Positions 1 to 12,161 of a stretch of DNA of 64,000 bases are shown here, piece by piece (position 1 is the stretch's first letter; each line of letters starts with the position of its first letter). Below the pieces are notes generated by a model. It ran no database searches, was not told where the DNA came from, and saw nothing but the letters and a program-made list of their open reading frames with translations. This DNA comes from Girardinichthys multiradiatus. Taxonomy: Eukaryota > Chordata > Actinopteri > Cyprinodontiformes > Goodeidae. Made by a program: the position numbers and the translations under genes. The stretch covers positions 25,271,119 to 25,335,118 of the forward strand of contig NC_061808.1 of NCBI RefSeq assembly GCF_021462225.1, read 5' to 3'.

Positions 1-446
1 TTGTGTCTCTGCTTTAACTCACCTGAATCAACTAACTAGGCCAGAACTAAACGTTCCCTGCATGCTGAGGAGACAATTCTGCCATTTGATTTAGGTGAGT
101 TGGATTAGGGACACATCAATAGCTAGCTCTTTGGACAATGGTCAGGTGGGATAGAGAGCATCTGTTGTGTCACAGATTCTCTTAAGCGTTTAGGTCTGAA
201 CTTTGACTAGGCCAGGTTAGTGAAAGGGGCTGAAAACAAATGCACACCACAATTTTCTAAATTTTGATTAGAAGAAAAACAAATTAACTCATCATATTAT
301 TCCTCTTGACATTCCTTTATTTAAGTTTAACTTATATAAATATTTAAAACGTCATAGCTTTTCTCCTCCTAACCTGCAGTGATATTTCTACCTGCTCATA
401 TTACAGATTTGATTGGTTAGCTAATGCTTTTTTCCCTATCCTTCAG
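1..446 (+). other. mga: MGA intron fragment
   Basis: AT-rich intron sequence ending in a good pyrimidine tract and CAG at 441-446. Nothing else recognised. Confidence 0.6.
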
Positions 447-3400
447 CCCGGATGGATACAGAACAATCACCCCAGCCTCACTTTGGTTCCCATGCTGGTA
501 AACTGTGGAACCGCAGCGTTTATGATGAGGATGTAGAACCGCTTTACATGTCCAAAAGCGCTCCATCTTTAGCCCCACCAAAGGTCCAGAAAACCTGGAC
601 ATTTTGTCCAGCACCCCCGGTAAAATAAAATTTCTCTCTTGAATTAGATTGTGTTTTTCTGATTATTTGCCATATCTTTAGTAGTGATAAAAAAAAAAAA
701 AGTGAATTAAAATCATGATTGCAGATACGTGAAGAGGATAAGGATCCCGTGTACAAGTATCTGGAGAGCAAGATGACATGCGCACGCGTCAGAGAGTTTA
801 ATAGCCTGCCACCACCTGTCGTCACCTTGGGCACTGCACTTTTTCACCAGAAAGACAAACCAACACCACAGAACGTTGTTAAAGTCGTCACTAAACCGGA
901 CAACATCGCTGAAGTGACTGATCAAAAACCAGGTAAAGAAGTTAAATTAATATTGAAACACTTAAAGGCTGCTCTGTGGTCTTGTATATTAAATGTATGC
1001 ATCACTGTGTATTTATGTGCCTGTGCAGTAGAAATGCCTTCTCAGGATACAAAAGCAATAAAAGTAAAGAAGCAAATCCAGATCCAGTCGATGTGTCAAT
1101 GGAGAATGGACCGTAAAATGGTGCTGGAGGGTTTGTGTGAGCGCATGAACCAGAATCGGCTTCACCTGCTTTTCTACATCGGGCCTTACTGCATAAGCCC
1201 CGTGACCAGAGTCATCTTAAAGACACCCAGCGTCACCGTCATCACCTACAGGGTGGGTTTATGTTGTGGCAATTTGTCAGCAGACAACAAATCGAAAGCG
1301 TATTTGACTCTTTGTTATTTCTGTGAACGTTTTACTGGCTACCACTACAGTGACAATATTGTTGGATTTTACCCCATGTGCTTTTAGATGCAAATCAGTA
1401 AACCAGAAAAAGTGAGCAACTGCAAGGAAGAATCTGATGAAGGTGAAGAGAAGTGTGACGGGAAACGCTTTGATGGAAATACTGAGGAAGAGGTGGCGGG
1501 GGACCCTGGTAATCGTTATGGGGCGATTCCTTTCCAGAGTGGAGCGATCCCTGCTGGGAGACTGAGAGCCCGGAAAAAGCCTCCAGGCTGTAAAGCATAC
1601 GGACTTATCCAGGTACTTTTAACATCAAAGCAGTGCACCTTTTCAAGGCTGTATTTTTATTTTGGCTTCAATCACAATATCAACTTATTTTATAAAGAAA
1701 CAATTGGTGTGATTATTTTTGCCAAATTCTGCTTCCTCTATGACTTCTGCAGACCCATAAGTCTACTTTCAAATTCAGACTGTTTTGGAATTTGTTCATA
1801 GGAGTTTTTTATCCTATGCGTTGAGTTTTTAGACTGAAAGATCAGTGGCTGAGTCTGAAATGGTCACTCCAGCTTCTGATCTGTCTTTAATGGGATCTGC
1901 AGAGCTGTTACCGACTTAGAGCAAAGACATCGGTCCGTGAAAAAACAAGTGTGTTTGGGGCTGCTGGTCAACTGCAACCCTCTTTAAAACACGTTATGAG
2001 CTGCAATATGGAAGTCATATCAACACAGAGAGGATGACAAGCCCGCTTTGGGATTCCTCATCATCAAGCTCCTCTTCTGATGCAGAGATCATCAGGAGAA
2101 GCAAGAGTTGAGCTAAAGAAGAACCTTGCAGCCTTATGTGTCCACTTAGATATTCGTTTACTTATAAGTGACAAAGCTGCACTGGTTTTAGGTTGAAGGG
2201 CTGTTAGAACATCAGAGAAGTTTTCTCAAACTGTTAAACCCATGTTGGTGCTGAGACGGCTGTCCTGTAGACTGAATGTCTGAGCATCTCCTCACAGCCA
2301 TTTTATAATAATAAAACGTGAGTTACTGTAGAAAAAGCAGTTTTTAATGATGTTTGAAACATATTTGGGTCATATTTAAATGACTGAAAGCTGGATTTGT
2401 TTTACACACCTAATTTTACAAAAAACATTTAGCGTTTGGTTTTACTGAAACACTTTTTGCTGTGTTTATTATTGATATTGAATGTGGTATATTTCTTTAT
2501 CGAATTGTTGAAACAACCGAATGATTAGGCAATAAAGTGTTTGAAACTTGTTAAATGACCGTAATTAATAATTGTGGTTTTATTTTATTTGCTATTTTAT
2601 TTTCTATAATTAATGCCATAGATAAAATGTAAAATTTCTGATCCAGTGACATAAATGTAACATTTGCTACAAACTCTTACTGGAGTTAGGACTTTTCTAA
2701 ATAACTATAGATAATTAAATGCAAGATTTACAGTTTGAATTAACTATTAATTCCTTTTTTTATTGAATCAAAATCAAGGTTTAATTAGAAAAGCTCATGG
2801 TCAGAGGTCCATTCAGCATTCACTTTTTTAATCCATTGCTCAATAAAATGCAGCCAAAGTGCCACCTCTAGCATTACAATAAGTATTATTTGCTTATTTA
2901 TAAATCTTCAGTCCAGAACAGCCTAAATATTCAACTTATTAAAGACCAAGGAGCACTTATTTAAAATGTAGTAGAGACTGTAAGATACAGATGAAACCAG
3001 ATGTGAGAAATAATTTTTATTCATATTTCTGAAGTTTACTCACACTTTCTTTGTGTTTGGAGGAATTGGCTTTGAAACTGTAGGACTTGGGTCCAACGTC
3101 ATTGGTGTCCCTCTTATCTCTTAAATTTTGGCCCATTCCTCTTGACAGAACTGGTGAAACTAGGTGTGTAGGATGCCTTGCTCACACACACCTTTTAAAA
3201 TCTGCCCACAAACGTCGATAGGACTGAGATCAGGGCTTTGGAATGGCCACTCCAAGTCATTGACCTTTGGTTTATTGTCCACTGGTATGACCCATTTCTG
3301 GTATGACCCATCTGTGTCCATGCTTTAATGCTGTGGGTGGTTAGAGACTTTTTAACATAAAGTTCTTTCCTCGTGGTACCGTCTATATTGTGAAGGGCAC

Positions 3401-6400
3401 CAGTCCCTCATACCTTGACGTGATGCTGTCACACCAAATCATGCATTCCTGAGACACAGAACCTGTCCCCTACCTGAACCATATGATGGCTAGATGCTCC
3501 CATGCTGTTTAAACTTCAGTGTAATTGTTTGAACAGATGAACCAGACATCTGGTAGTCCACAGTTCTCCTCCTGTTATCTCGGCTGATTTCTTGTGATTT
3601 TTCTCATGATGTCACCGAAGGAAGCTGTGTGTTTGTGATGTTGCCTCAAAATAAACTGTTCAAACAGATTAAATGCTTTTGAGTCAGAGTTTAATATCAA
3701 AGCAGTTAAATCTCTGGAATATTGATCTGGTCAGTTCAGCTCAGCAGTAGAGGGGGTTGTTAATCAGTTTCTGCTGAGTTGGTGTTAATAACAAATGCAC
3801 TAAAGGGGCAACAGTGAGACGACCCCAAAAACAGGAATAGTTTACCTCGACCCTACAGGGGTTGCACAGGCAGTCCAACTCCACCAGGGTGGTACATCAA
3901 TGTGTGCCGTTGCCTGAAGGCCCAGCATAGTCTGAAGAGCATGGACGAGATTCCAGGAGACACTACTCTAGGAGAGCTGGAGAGGGCTGTCGGTGGTCCT
4001 TAACCCATCAGCAGGACCAGTATCTGCTTCTTTGGGGAAGAAGGAACAGGATGAGTACTGGCAGGGCCCTACAAATTAAAACCTCCAGCGGGCCACTGGC
4101 GTGAATATCTCTGGCCAAACTATTAGAAACAGACTTCATGAGGGTGGCCTGAAGGCATGATGTCCTCTTGTAGGCCCTGTGCTCACTGCCCAGCACTGTG
4201 GAGCTAGACTGGCATTTGGCAGAGAACACTAGAGTTGGCAGTTTTGGCACTGGCACCATTTTCTTTTAACAGATGAGAGCAGGGTCACTCTGAGCTCATG
4301 TGACAGACGTGAAAGGGTCAGGAGAAGCTGCAGTGAATGTTATGCTGCCTGTAACATTGCTCAGCATGATCGGTTTGGTGGTAGGTCAGTGGCGGTCTGG
4401 GGAGGCATATCTATGGAGGGACTTACAGACCTGTACAGAATTAACAATGGCACCCTGAGTACCATTGGATATCGGGATAAAACTATTGGCCCCATTGTTA
4501 GACCCTTCCCTGGTGCAGTGGGTCCTGGGTTCCTCCCAGTGCGAGATATTTCGCGGCCTCATGTGATAAGAGTATACAGGCAGTTCCTGGAGGATAAAGG
4601 AACTTTTACCACTCAGTGGCCTCTACGCTCTCCTAAATCCAGTACCTCTCTGGGACATCATGTTTAGGTCCATCTGACACCATCAGCTTGCACCTCAGAC
4701 TGTCCAGGAGCTCACTGATGCCCTGGTCAGTATCTGGGAGGAGATGCCCCTAGACACCCTCTGTCGTCTCATAAAGACCATGCCCCAGCGTTGTCAGGCA
4801 TGCATACAAGCACATGGGGGCCATACAAACTACTGAGTACCATTCTGAGTTGCTGCAATAACATCTTAGCATATTATACTAGCCTGTCGCAACAGTTTTT
4901 CAGTTCATATGTCTCTGTGACTTCAGATTAAGCCTTCTGTGGGTTTTCATCAAATGATGTGGCATCCTTTTGTCTCTAAAACATTACCCATTCCATATCA
5001 GTATGGATATCCAGCATGATTTGTTTGTCATTTGAAATCTGATGTGTTTTCAAAGTGTTCTTTTAATGTCTTGGAGGTAGTATACATCCACGTGTGTTTA
5101 TCCATTTAACTTAAATGAATTAATCTTTAACTGTAATAAACTTCCAACTTGGAAGAAAATAGTAAAAAATTCTCTCATTCTGGCATTTAGGAAAGATAAA
5201 TAATTTTGGTTATCCTAACTGACCCTAACAGGGGAAAGGGTCGGTCTGATTTAATGTCTGATAGTGGCTTTTTATGATCTATGTTATTTTTCATTTGGAT
5301 TAGCTGTATGTAGTAATGAGTTTGTGAGGTTATTAATTGAAATGTTATCTGTCTCTTCACTGTAAATTGTGTTTGCAACGAGCAGCGGTAAAATTCAGTT
5401 TGCAGGCTTCATGTGTCGACAAACAGCAATAATATTGATCACTTGCGTTAATGTCAATCTCCTGGATCATAAAAACCAGCCCTAATGAATACTTTTTTTA
5501 ACAAGTTTATCTTGCTGTTTGTTTTCAGGTAAATGATAAATGCTACAATCACGCCGCGCTGTTGCTTGGTAACATGGGGTCTCTGCATCCTGCCAACCGT
5601 CTTGCAGCCCATGTCACAGGCCGACTACAAGCTCATAAAATGCCTCGGATGCAACAGTCAACGAACGCAACCACCTCACCAGAATTACTTCATGTGAAGG
5701 CCACAAGCACCTTCGTCCCTCTGTTTATGGATCAGAAGGCAGAACTGCAGCCCAAAGGTGAGGTCGTCTGACATAAATCAGACTGCTGTCAAGCTTTTGT
5801 TTTGGACTAACACAACAGAACTTTCATGTTTCCAATCATCTTGTTTCCCATTGTTGCGTCATGTAGAATCATCTGGTAGTTATATTCCCATCTAACTACT
5901 GCTGCATATTTTCTGTTTCTGCAGCTGATTTACCCAAACCAGACTCTTTGAGTAACAGCTCCAGAAACATGGTGCAGGGTTCACAGAAGTTCCAGACTGG
6001 AAGCCCATCTGGGCAGCCATTTGTCCCCATCCAGCAAAACATCCACAGCAGCTCCACGTCCTCGCCCGTCTCCCTCACGGTCTCGCCGTCGCTGAAAAGC
6101 CCCAGCTTCCTGGCTAAGAGTGGGACTTACTCATTTAGAATCTGCCCTCCATCCACCCAGGCCGACGGAGGCCAGAGGCCTGGCGGCGTGGCCCTGCCGG
6201 GAGGCTTCACCCTCATCCAGCTCCCAAAACCCGGAGCTGAAGGAGCCGGAGAAAAAGCGAAACCTCTCGACGCTACGGGCAACACTTCAGCTGAGAACAA
6301 AGACAGAGTTTCTAATCTAAGCCACTTAGCGAGGGAGTGGGTCGGTTTTGACACCTTCAGCAAAGTTAGGACCTTACTAAGTAGCGACTTGCCTGAACCG

Positions 6401-9400
6401 GACTCCTCCTCTGGGCAACTTTCTGAGGAGAAGATGCTGTCCGGTAGGAACAGCAAGGAAGATGACCTGCTGCAGACTGAGAATCAGCAGGGGTTATATT
6501 TCGATATTTCCTCAGAAGAATTAAGCTCCGACTTTTCGGACTACGATGAATGCGAAGAAGAAGTAAGCCCTTTTGCCTCTATTCCGAAAAGATCTTTAAT
6601 ATATCGTATTGTCATTGTAGTGGCTCTGTGAAATTGCTGAAATTTGTTTCTTCAGGATGAGATAGTGGATATTGAAACTGTAGAAATGAAACAAGAAGCC
6701 ATTTCTAAAATGAAAAAAGATGCTTTGGTGAGATTACAACAATCAAGGTAATACATTTGGACATTTTATCATTGAGGTATCAAAAATACTAAAATATGAC
6801 TGAATGTGATGATCTGTCTTTGTCTTCAGGGATTCTGCAGACTATTGTGAAAAAATGGAGGAGCTCAATGAACCGGTACTGGCTATAAACCGCTAACTAA
6901 CCCTTTTCGATGGAGCAGTTAGCTTATATTCATAACACAACTAATATGTGTTATTCTTGTCATCTGCTTTGTGTCTGATTTAAATAAAAAAAAAGAATGC
7001 TGAGTACAAAGAGATGAGGGCGCGCAGGAACCACTCGGCGGTGGAGAAGCTGAGACGCTGCGAACAGCGAGTCCTGTTCGATAGACTGCAGAGTCTCCTG
7101 AAACTGGATTCCAGATCTTCCAGGCTCCACGTGCTTGCACTGGTCAGTAGTCCTCCAGTCTAGGTGGAAAACGGGCCTTGGAAGTATAAGGCTTTAGTCC
7201 AAAAATGGGTTTTAGGGTTGTGCCTGTTCACTTAATCAGCTCCAAGCGACAGATTCGCGCATGAACTTTTCCTGTTGATTCAGGCACTGTGAAGAATACT
7301 GAGCAGAGCACAGAGAACATCTGTCAAAGTTGGTGAAAATATCCAGGATAAGCCTTTTTGTTCACGTTGCACCATGACTGATAACAGGGACCAGAGGAGT
7401 GAACATTTGTTTCAGTACCTGAAAATCCTTTGACCATTTAATCTGGCAAACATTTCCAGAAAATAATGATTCTGCAGACGTCTGCTAAAGATTGTGGTGT
7501 GCCCTACTAATGTATTCATGACCTCTATAAGTTTTTCAGGTTTTATCACATTACAACCACAACATCTAATGTATTTTGTTGAGGATTTATGTTAAAGACC
7601 ATAAAGGCCATTGAATGCCATTCATTTGTATATTCAAGGCTTTAAAGAACCACCTTTAAGTGATCTTACAACTGTAAGTCTTCTATCCATATTCCCCTTA
7701 GCACTGATCAGTCTCCTTGCCTCTGCTGAAGAAAAGCATCCCCACAGCATGATGCTGCTTCCACTGTGTCATGGTGGGGTGTTGTGTTCAGGGTGTTCAA
7801 TGGGGGGTTTTCATTGACATCACTGAGGTCGCCGGTCTGCCATCTTGGGTGTCTCCTTATAGCTTCACGCATTTCAACATTGCAACGTTGCATACTTTTT
7901 CAACCATGTATAATTATCTAGAGTCGTTACAGCCTCCTGATAAGGCCATGTACCTCAAGAAAATTGCGATCATCAACACGGTGGATCCATGTGTTCTGCC
8001 TGTTGGTTGGTTCGCACAACAATTTTTTCATAGTCACAACATAGGCAAAAATCCATAAGTTCAATATTGCCTTTTATTGGGTAATTGCATATTAGTTATA
8101 TTACTAGATAATACATTTACAGTATAACAGTAAAGGTAAGTTGCAGCCTACATCTAGCTGGTCAAGGCGTGAGAGCGCAGCTTACTGAAGTAGGTCCCAG
8201 TGCTGAGTGCAGCTCAGCATCAACTGATCAGCTCACAGTCTTGGCAGACTACCTTCCAGAATATTATTACAGTAAATGTAGACGATCATTATTTATTCAC
8301 CTGTCACAAAATGTGCACAGGCGTGAGTGAGGTTCAAGCCGTCCAAATCCACCCTGGATATCCGATTCAGCCACTGTAGTGGATGTTGTGTACTCCGTGT
8401 TTTTGTTTTCTCACACTGATTTTCTATCATGGTTGGCAGACGTTAGACTGAACGTTGGTCTTGACCACCACGCACAGCACAACCCACAATTAAGCACGTT
8501 TTCCCCATAGCTAAGTTGAATGGTCTGGAATTTTGCTTAACTGAAAAGAGGCTGCAGCTGCCACCCAAGATAGCGATCGCGAAGTGTCACGTGACCGCGA
8601 CGTCATGTGAGAACCCCCCATTCACCCAACACCAGTGGGCAAATAATTCAAATTACATCGTGGCAAATTGCAAAAAGGACTTCACATGAGTTACTTTCAA
8701 CAGTGGCTTTCTTCCTGCCTGTCTTCTATAAAGGTCAGATTGGTGGAGAGGATAACCATTAATTTAAACAGGTTATCCAACCTGAGCTGTTTGTCTCTGC
8801 AGCTCCTCTAGAGTTACCATAAATCTGTTGGCTGTTTTTCTGATTATTGCCCTCCCTGCACCTGTTGGTTTTAGGTGGGTTGCCTATGTTCTCTTAACAA
8901 ACCTCTGGGGCCGTCATAGAACCGCTGAGATTAAATTATACCCAGATGGACTCCTGACTGACGGCAGATGGCTGCAGTGAATATAAATTCAAGGGACTAG
9001 AGTAAAATGGGCTGAAAATAAACTAATGCAATACTGTTTTATTTGTAAAAAGTATTAAAAACCATGTATTTTTTTATTTCACGTAACAATTGTACAACGT
9101 TTTGTGTTGGTCTATCACTTAAAATCTGAATAAAAAAAAAAACATTTAAGTTTTAATTGTGACAAAATGTAGAAGTTCAGTGGGGGGATAATTTCTTTTA
9201 AAGCGCTGGAGTTTTATGTAGATTTTTTTTTTCATTGAATACATACTGAATATAAAGAGAGGTTTTACTGTTGCAAGGGTTTCTGCTAGTTGTACCTTTC
9301 CTTAGAAAGTGTGTATCATCATCATCACCCTTTTTTTCATGTTTCTGTGTTTCTAGGCTGTAAAAGAAATTGAAAGTCTGGGCAAGACGTTCAGATATCT

Positions 9401-12161
9401 TAAATCGGAGAAAGAGAGGCTGCTTCAGGCCCAGTCTGTCTTTTTAAAGAAACTGTCCATGTTGGCTGGTAATTAGTTTGTGTTTGACTGTCAGCAGATT
9501 TTATCTTTGTCTAAGATTAGGAGATGCAGCTGCTCATGATTTGAATATATGTGTAGGTGTTTGCTGGTTCCTTAATAACCCAAACTTGTGTTGTATAAAT
9601 TTCTGCTGTTTAGGGAAATCTGAGAGCCTGATTGAAAGCAAGCTGAAGGAGATCTTTGAGCGGCAGAAACAGCGCGAGAGGAATATGAAATGGAAGCCTT
9701 TCTTCTCTCACCTTCTGCAGAGCAAAGCTGCTCTTCTTCAAGCCACTGCCCCTCCTTCTGATCTCCACCCCTCATCGCCACCTCAGCATGACCTCAGCCC
9801 TACAGGTCAAGCCAACCTGTCTGAGACTGCAAGAAACAATTTACAAATGTTGCTCTCCCTGCTTCATCCTTTAAAAAGGCTGGAAAAGGCTCCTGATCAA
9901 CCTATTGGGAACAAATCTATGCAAGGTTCTCAGCCTAAAGTGGTCCCAGACCATGTAGTCACTGCACCATCAGCACCACAGATGGAGGTTCACCAGAGAG
10001 AACCTGGAGCTTTGGGCCAACCTCCTTCAAAGTTAGATGAGAACCAGAAAGAACCTGTTAATCCAAGCCAGAGCGCCATGCCTTCTTCTTTAACAAACAA
10101 CCTACAACTCCTGGATAATTTGGCACTGAAAGTCGCTGCAGCCACATCTGGATCCTCAGGAGCTAAAAAAAGAACAGTAGTTATCCCTTCAAGGCCGTTT
10201 GCTCTTCCTCTGATTCGTTCCAAAACTGGCAGACTCATACTTCCCTCCTCCATGAAACCACGTAAGCTAACAGGAACCTTTTTACACTCATACTCTGATA
10301 TTATAGATGCATCTCTCTGTGAATTAGAATATCATCAAAATTATTTTATTTGAGTAATTCAATTAAAGTGAAACTCCTAATTCATAGAGCCAATAAAAAT
10401 GTTTCAGATGTTTACTTCTGTTCATTTTGATGACCATGGCTTACTGCTAATGAAAACACAAAATTCAGTTGAAGGCTGCTATTTAAGCAACCTGGGCATC
10501 CTTTAACACCTCAGCAGTGCCATAGAATAATCACCTCAGATCTGATGCAGTAATTCAAGCAAAAGAAACCCCGACCACATACTGAGTGAATTCATTTACC
10601 AGCCCCTTTATTAGGTACACCTTGCTTGCACCAGGTAAGCCTCTTCATGCTTTCAAAACTGCCTTAATTCTTCACGTTCTTTATATATTTAGGTTCATAT
10701 TGACATAATATCATCACTCAGTGGCTGCAAATTTACCGACTGCACATCCGAAGTACAAATTTCCCGTTCCACAACATCCCAAAGGTGCTCTGTTGAACTG
10801 AGATCTGGTAAATGTGGAGGCCACTGAAGTGCAATGTTGCGTGTTCAGACGTTATTCTGCAGATCTTGGTTGTAGCAAGGAAGTATTTGAGCTTCAGCTG
10901 CCTTTCTGTTATCTCAAACCAGTCTACCCATCATTCTCTGACATTACGAGGCACTTTTATCCAAACCTCACATGATTAGAACTATGTGATTTATTTGAGT
11001 AAACGAGCGACTGAACAGGTTTACCTATTGAAGTGGCCACTGGTTGTATACTGAACAGCACCCATGTATTATTCAGACTTTCTAATGAAACTGCATTTTG
11101 GGTTTTTATTAGTCTTAAGCCAAAAATATCAAAAGCAACACAAGTAAACACTTGATCTATTTATCACTTCCTTAGAAACTTCACTTTTTGATTTGAATCA
11201 TTTAAACTTTTTGCTGATATACTAATTTATTCAGGTTTACATGTTCTTACAGTAAGTTTAATAAACCTTATTGTATTCTCTCACAGTTGGTAAAGGTTAC
11301 TACACCCTTATGGTGATGGAGCCCAAGAAGGGCGATGGGGATAAGGCCAGCTCTTCATCTAATGCGGAGCCTTCTTCTGTGAACCCTTCCAAGAGTTCGG
11401 AGAAAACCACCTCTTCTTCTGAGCAGCCTTCAGTACCAAAAAGCAGATGTGCAATGATGGACAAAACTGCACCTTCAGAATCTGATCCAAAGAGTTCAGG
11501 TGCAGCGAGTCCCCTCTCTGACCTCTCCTTTCTTAACAAATCAATCGTTGTACCGTTGCTTGACACACATGCCACTGAGGAGGACCAAGAAGAGACGGTT
11601 CCGGTCTTGATTAGAACTTCAACGACTCACTTGTGTTTGAAACCTGTAGGTCAAGTTCCTCCGCCTTCTGCCAAGCCTGAGCAAGATTCTAGCCCTCTGT
11701 TTGTTCCTTCGAAGAGCCATCAGAGTCCAGATACTAACAAAACTGAGGTAGAACCGACCAAGATGAGTGACGGTAATGTACGCCGGCTACATGAACTGAA
11801 ACAAAGTGATATTACTGTGGAGGAGATAAACGTAAGGGTACAGGACACCCCAGGAGCAGTGAGGGAAGCTGCTCATAAACCCACCTCAGTCAAACGAGGC
11901 AGAGGAAGGCCTCCGAAAAAGAAAGTTGTTGAGGGGCGAAGTTCTGCTGTGAAGCGACCAAGAAGTCCAGACTCCAATGATTACACCCCCATATTTTCTA
12001 TGACGTCTCTCAAAAGCCCCAATTCACCAACATCACAAGGGGAGGGGTTCACTTCCAGACCGTTAACACGCGCCTCTCTGGGAAAGGACTTCCCCAGTGC
12101 GAAGAAACGGTCCTGGATAGATATAGAAAAGGAACTAGAACCGGACCTCGAGTTTGTATAG
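447..12161 (+). CDS. mga: MGA (MAX dimerization protein), 3' part of gene, 12 coding exons
   Basis: MGA is a nuclear DNA-binding protein that pairs with MAX and scaffolds the non-canonical PRC1.6 repressor complex. Coding exons: 447-619, 725-932, 1029-1252, 1388-1612, 5529-5757, 5925-6562, 6656-6747, 6830-6875, 6996-7142, 9357-9468, 9614-10261, 11287-12161. All have AG/GT borders and all phases agree; the first two bases finish a codon from an exon left of the window. Joined they give 1204 codons and a TAG stop at 12159-12161. Domains in order: a PF16059-like block, a Ser/Pro-rich linker, a bHLHZip, a second low-complexity linker, and a conserved C-terminus with an AT-hook. The T-box expected upstream is outside the window. 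The next gene, MAPKBP1, follows in the same direction as in human 15q15. I cannot say whether this is the a or b teleost copy. Family assignment is confident; exon edges were read by eye. Confidence 0.9.
1388..5757 (+). CDS. mga: MGA exons for the PF16059 (DUF4801)-like conserved block
   Basis: Two exons, 1388-1612 and 5529-5757, meet in phase 0 across a 3.9-kb intron. The first ends in the motif YGAIPFQSGAIPAGRLRARK, the second carries NDKCYNHAALLLGNMGSLHP; together they resemble the conserved block between the T-box and the bHLHZip of MGA. The block's biochemical role is not well known. The upstream part of exon 1388 is an acidic, low-complexity stretch. The intron between the two exons is filled with Tc1-type relics. 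Confidence 0.75.
1842..2130 (+). pseudogene. Coding-like segment with broken frames in an MGA intron
   Basis: After the donor at 1613 the intron holds a stretch that reads like Ser/Thr-rich protein in changing frames: first about 25 codons (motif SEMVTPASDLSLMGSAELL) to a stop near 1919, then other open pieces, the last with PLWDSSSSSSSSDAEI around 2045. It could be a decayed MGA exon, an alternative terminal exon (AATAAA near 2307) or chance. Not recognised. Confidence 0.3.
3018..3660 (-). mobile_element. Salmon/Sleeping Beauty-type Tc1 relic
   Basis: Diverged minus-strand copy. Recognisable phrases include the stretch around GGCCCATTCCTCTTGACAG and the 'caccagtccct' region that are antisense to the transposase of salmonid-type Tc1 elements. 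Many indels; not coding. Confidence 0.6.
3661..5090 (+). mobile_element. Decayed Tc1-like transposon with transposase pseudogene
   Basis: Plus-strand relic of another Tc1 lineage. Around 4389-4667 a readable remnant shows VWGGISMEGLTDLYR, VGPGFLPV and RPHVIRVYRQFLED, the conserved DDE-domain core. The upstream half (3840-4380) and the downstream end (MPQRCQACIQAHGG-like near 4780) are in other frames or interrupted. Clearly dead. Confidence 0.75.
5158..5290. mobile_element. Tc1 terminal-repeat fragment
   Basis: Contains the TIR-like run TTCTGGCATTT..AATAATTTTGGT. A second diverged copy of this run lies at 14545-14620. Probably an end of the salmonid-type Tc1 family. Confidence 0.45.
6996..9468 (+). 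CDS. mga: MGA bHLHZip exons
   Basis: Exon 6996-7142 encodes the basic region and most of the helix-loop-helix; the core is RARRNHSAVEKLRR followed by a hydrophobic helix. The histidine, glutamate and final arginine used by MYC/MAX-type proteins to contact an E-box are all present (N-H-S-A-V-E-K-L-R-R). Exon 9357-9468 supplies helix 2 and a zipper with spaced leucines (SLGKTFRYLKSEKERLLQAQ). Exon 9614 continues the helix and starts a long linker. This is the surface that pairs with MAX. The 2.2-kb intron splits the HLH and hosts a nested transposon. The acceptor at 6995 follows a run of A, so its pyrimidine tract is displaced about 14 bases upstream. Confidence 0.85.
7535..9190 (-). mobile_element. 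Tc1 relic, family A, split by an 820-bp insertion
   Basis: Both ends carry the family-A terminal phrase (CACATTACAACCAC and its complement; GTTGGTCTATCAC), and the middle shows the antisense transposase phrase around AGCATGATGCTGC. It interrupts the intron that splits the MGA HLH. The part 7801-8620 is foreign to it. Confidence 0.65.
7801..8620. mobile_element. 820-bp TIR element nested in a Tc1 relic
   Basis: Ends are inverted: TGGGGGGTTTTCA at 7801 and TGAGAACCCCCCA at 8608-8620, with GACATC/GACGTC and CATCTTGGGTG/CACCCAAGATAG further in. Flanks TTCAA (7796-7800) and TTCAC (8621-8625) may be the target duplication. Around 7900-8010 a plus-strand stretch reads YNYLESLQPPDKAMYLKK, like the N-terminal part of transposon-borne fish proteins with SWIM/YqaJ domains. 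Superfamily not certain (Kolobok- or P-like). Confidence 0.55.
10599..11045 (-). mobile_element. Deleted Tc1-like element, TTTATTAGGTACACC family
   Basis: Left end CCAGCCCCTTTATTAGGTA after TA (10597-10598); right end mirrors it (TACCTATTGAAGTGGCCACT). The inner part retains antisense transposase 3' sequence (CAAAGGTGCTCTGTTGAA) but most of the coding region is deleted. Lies in the last MGA intron. Confidence 0.65.
11891..11925 (+). other. mga: AT-hook motif in the MGA C-terminal exon
   Basis: The translation reads KRGRGRPPKKK, a textbook AT-hook core (R-G-R-P flanked by basic residues), which usually binds the minor groove of AT-rich DNA. It lies about 80 residues before the stop, after a Ser/Thr-rich stretch. 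Motif seen directly; DNA binding is inferred. Confidence 0.75.
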
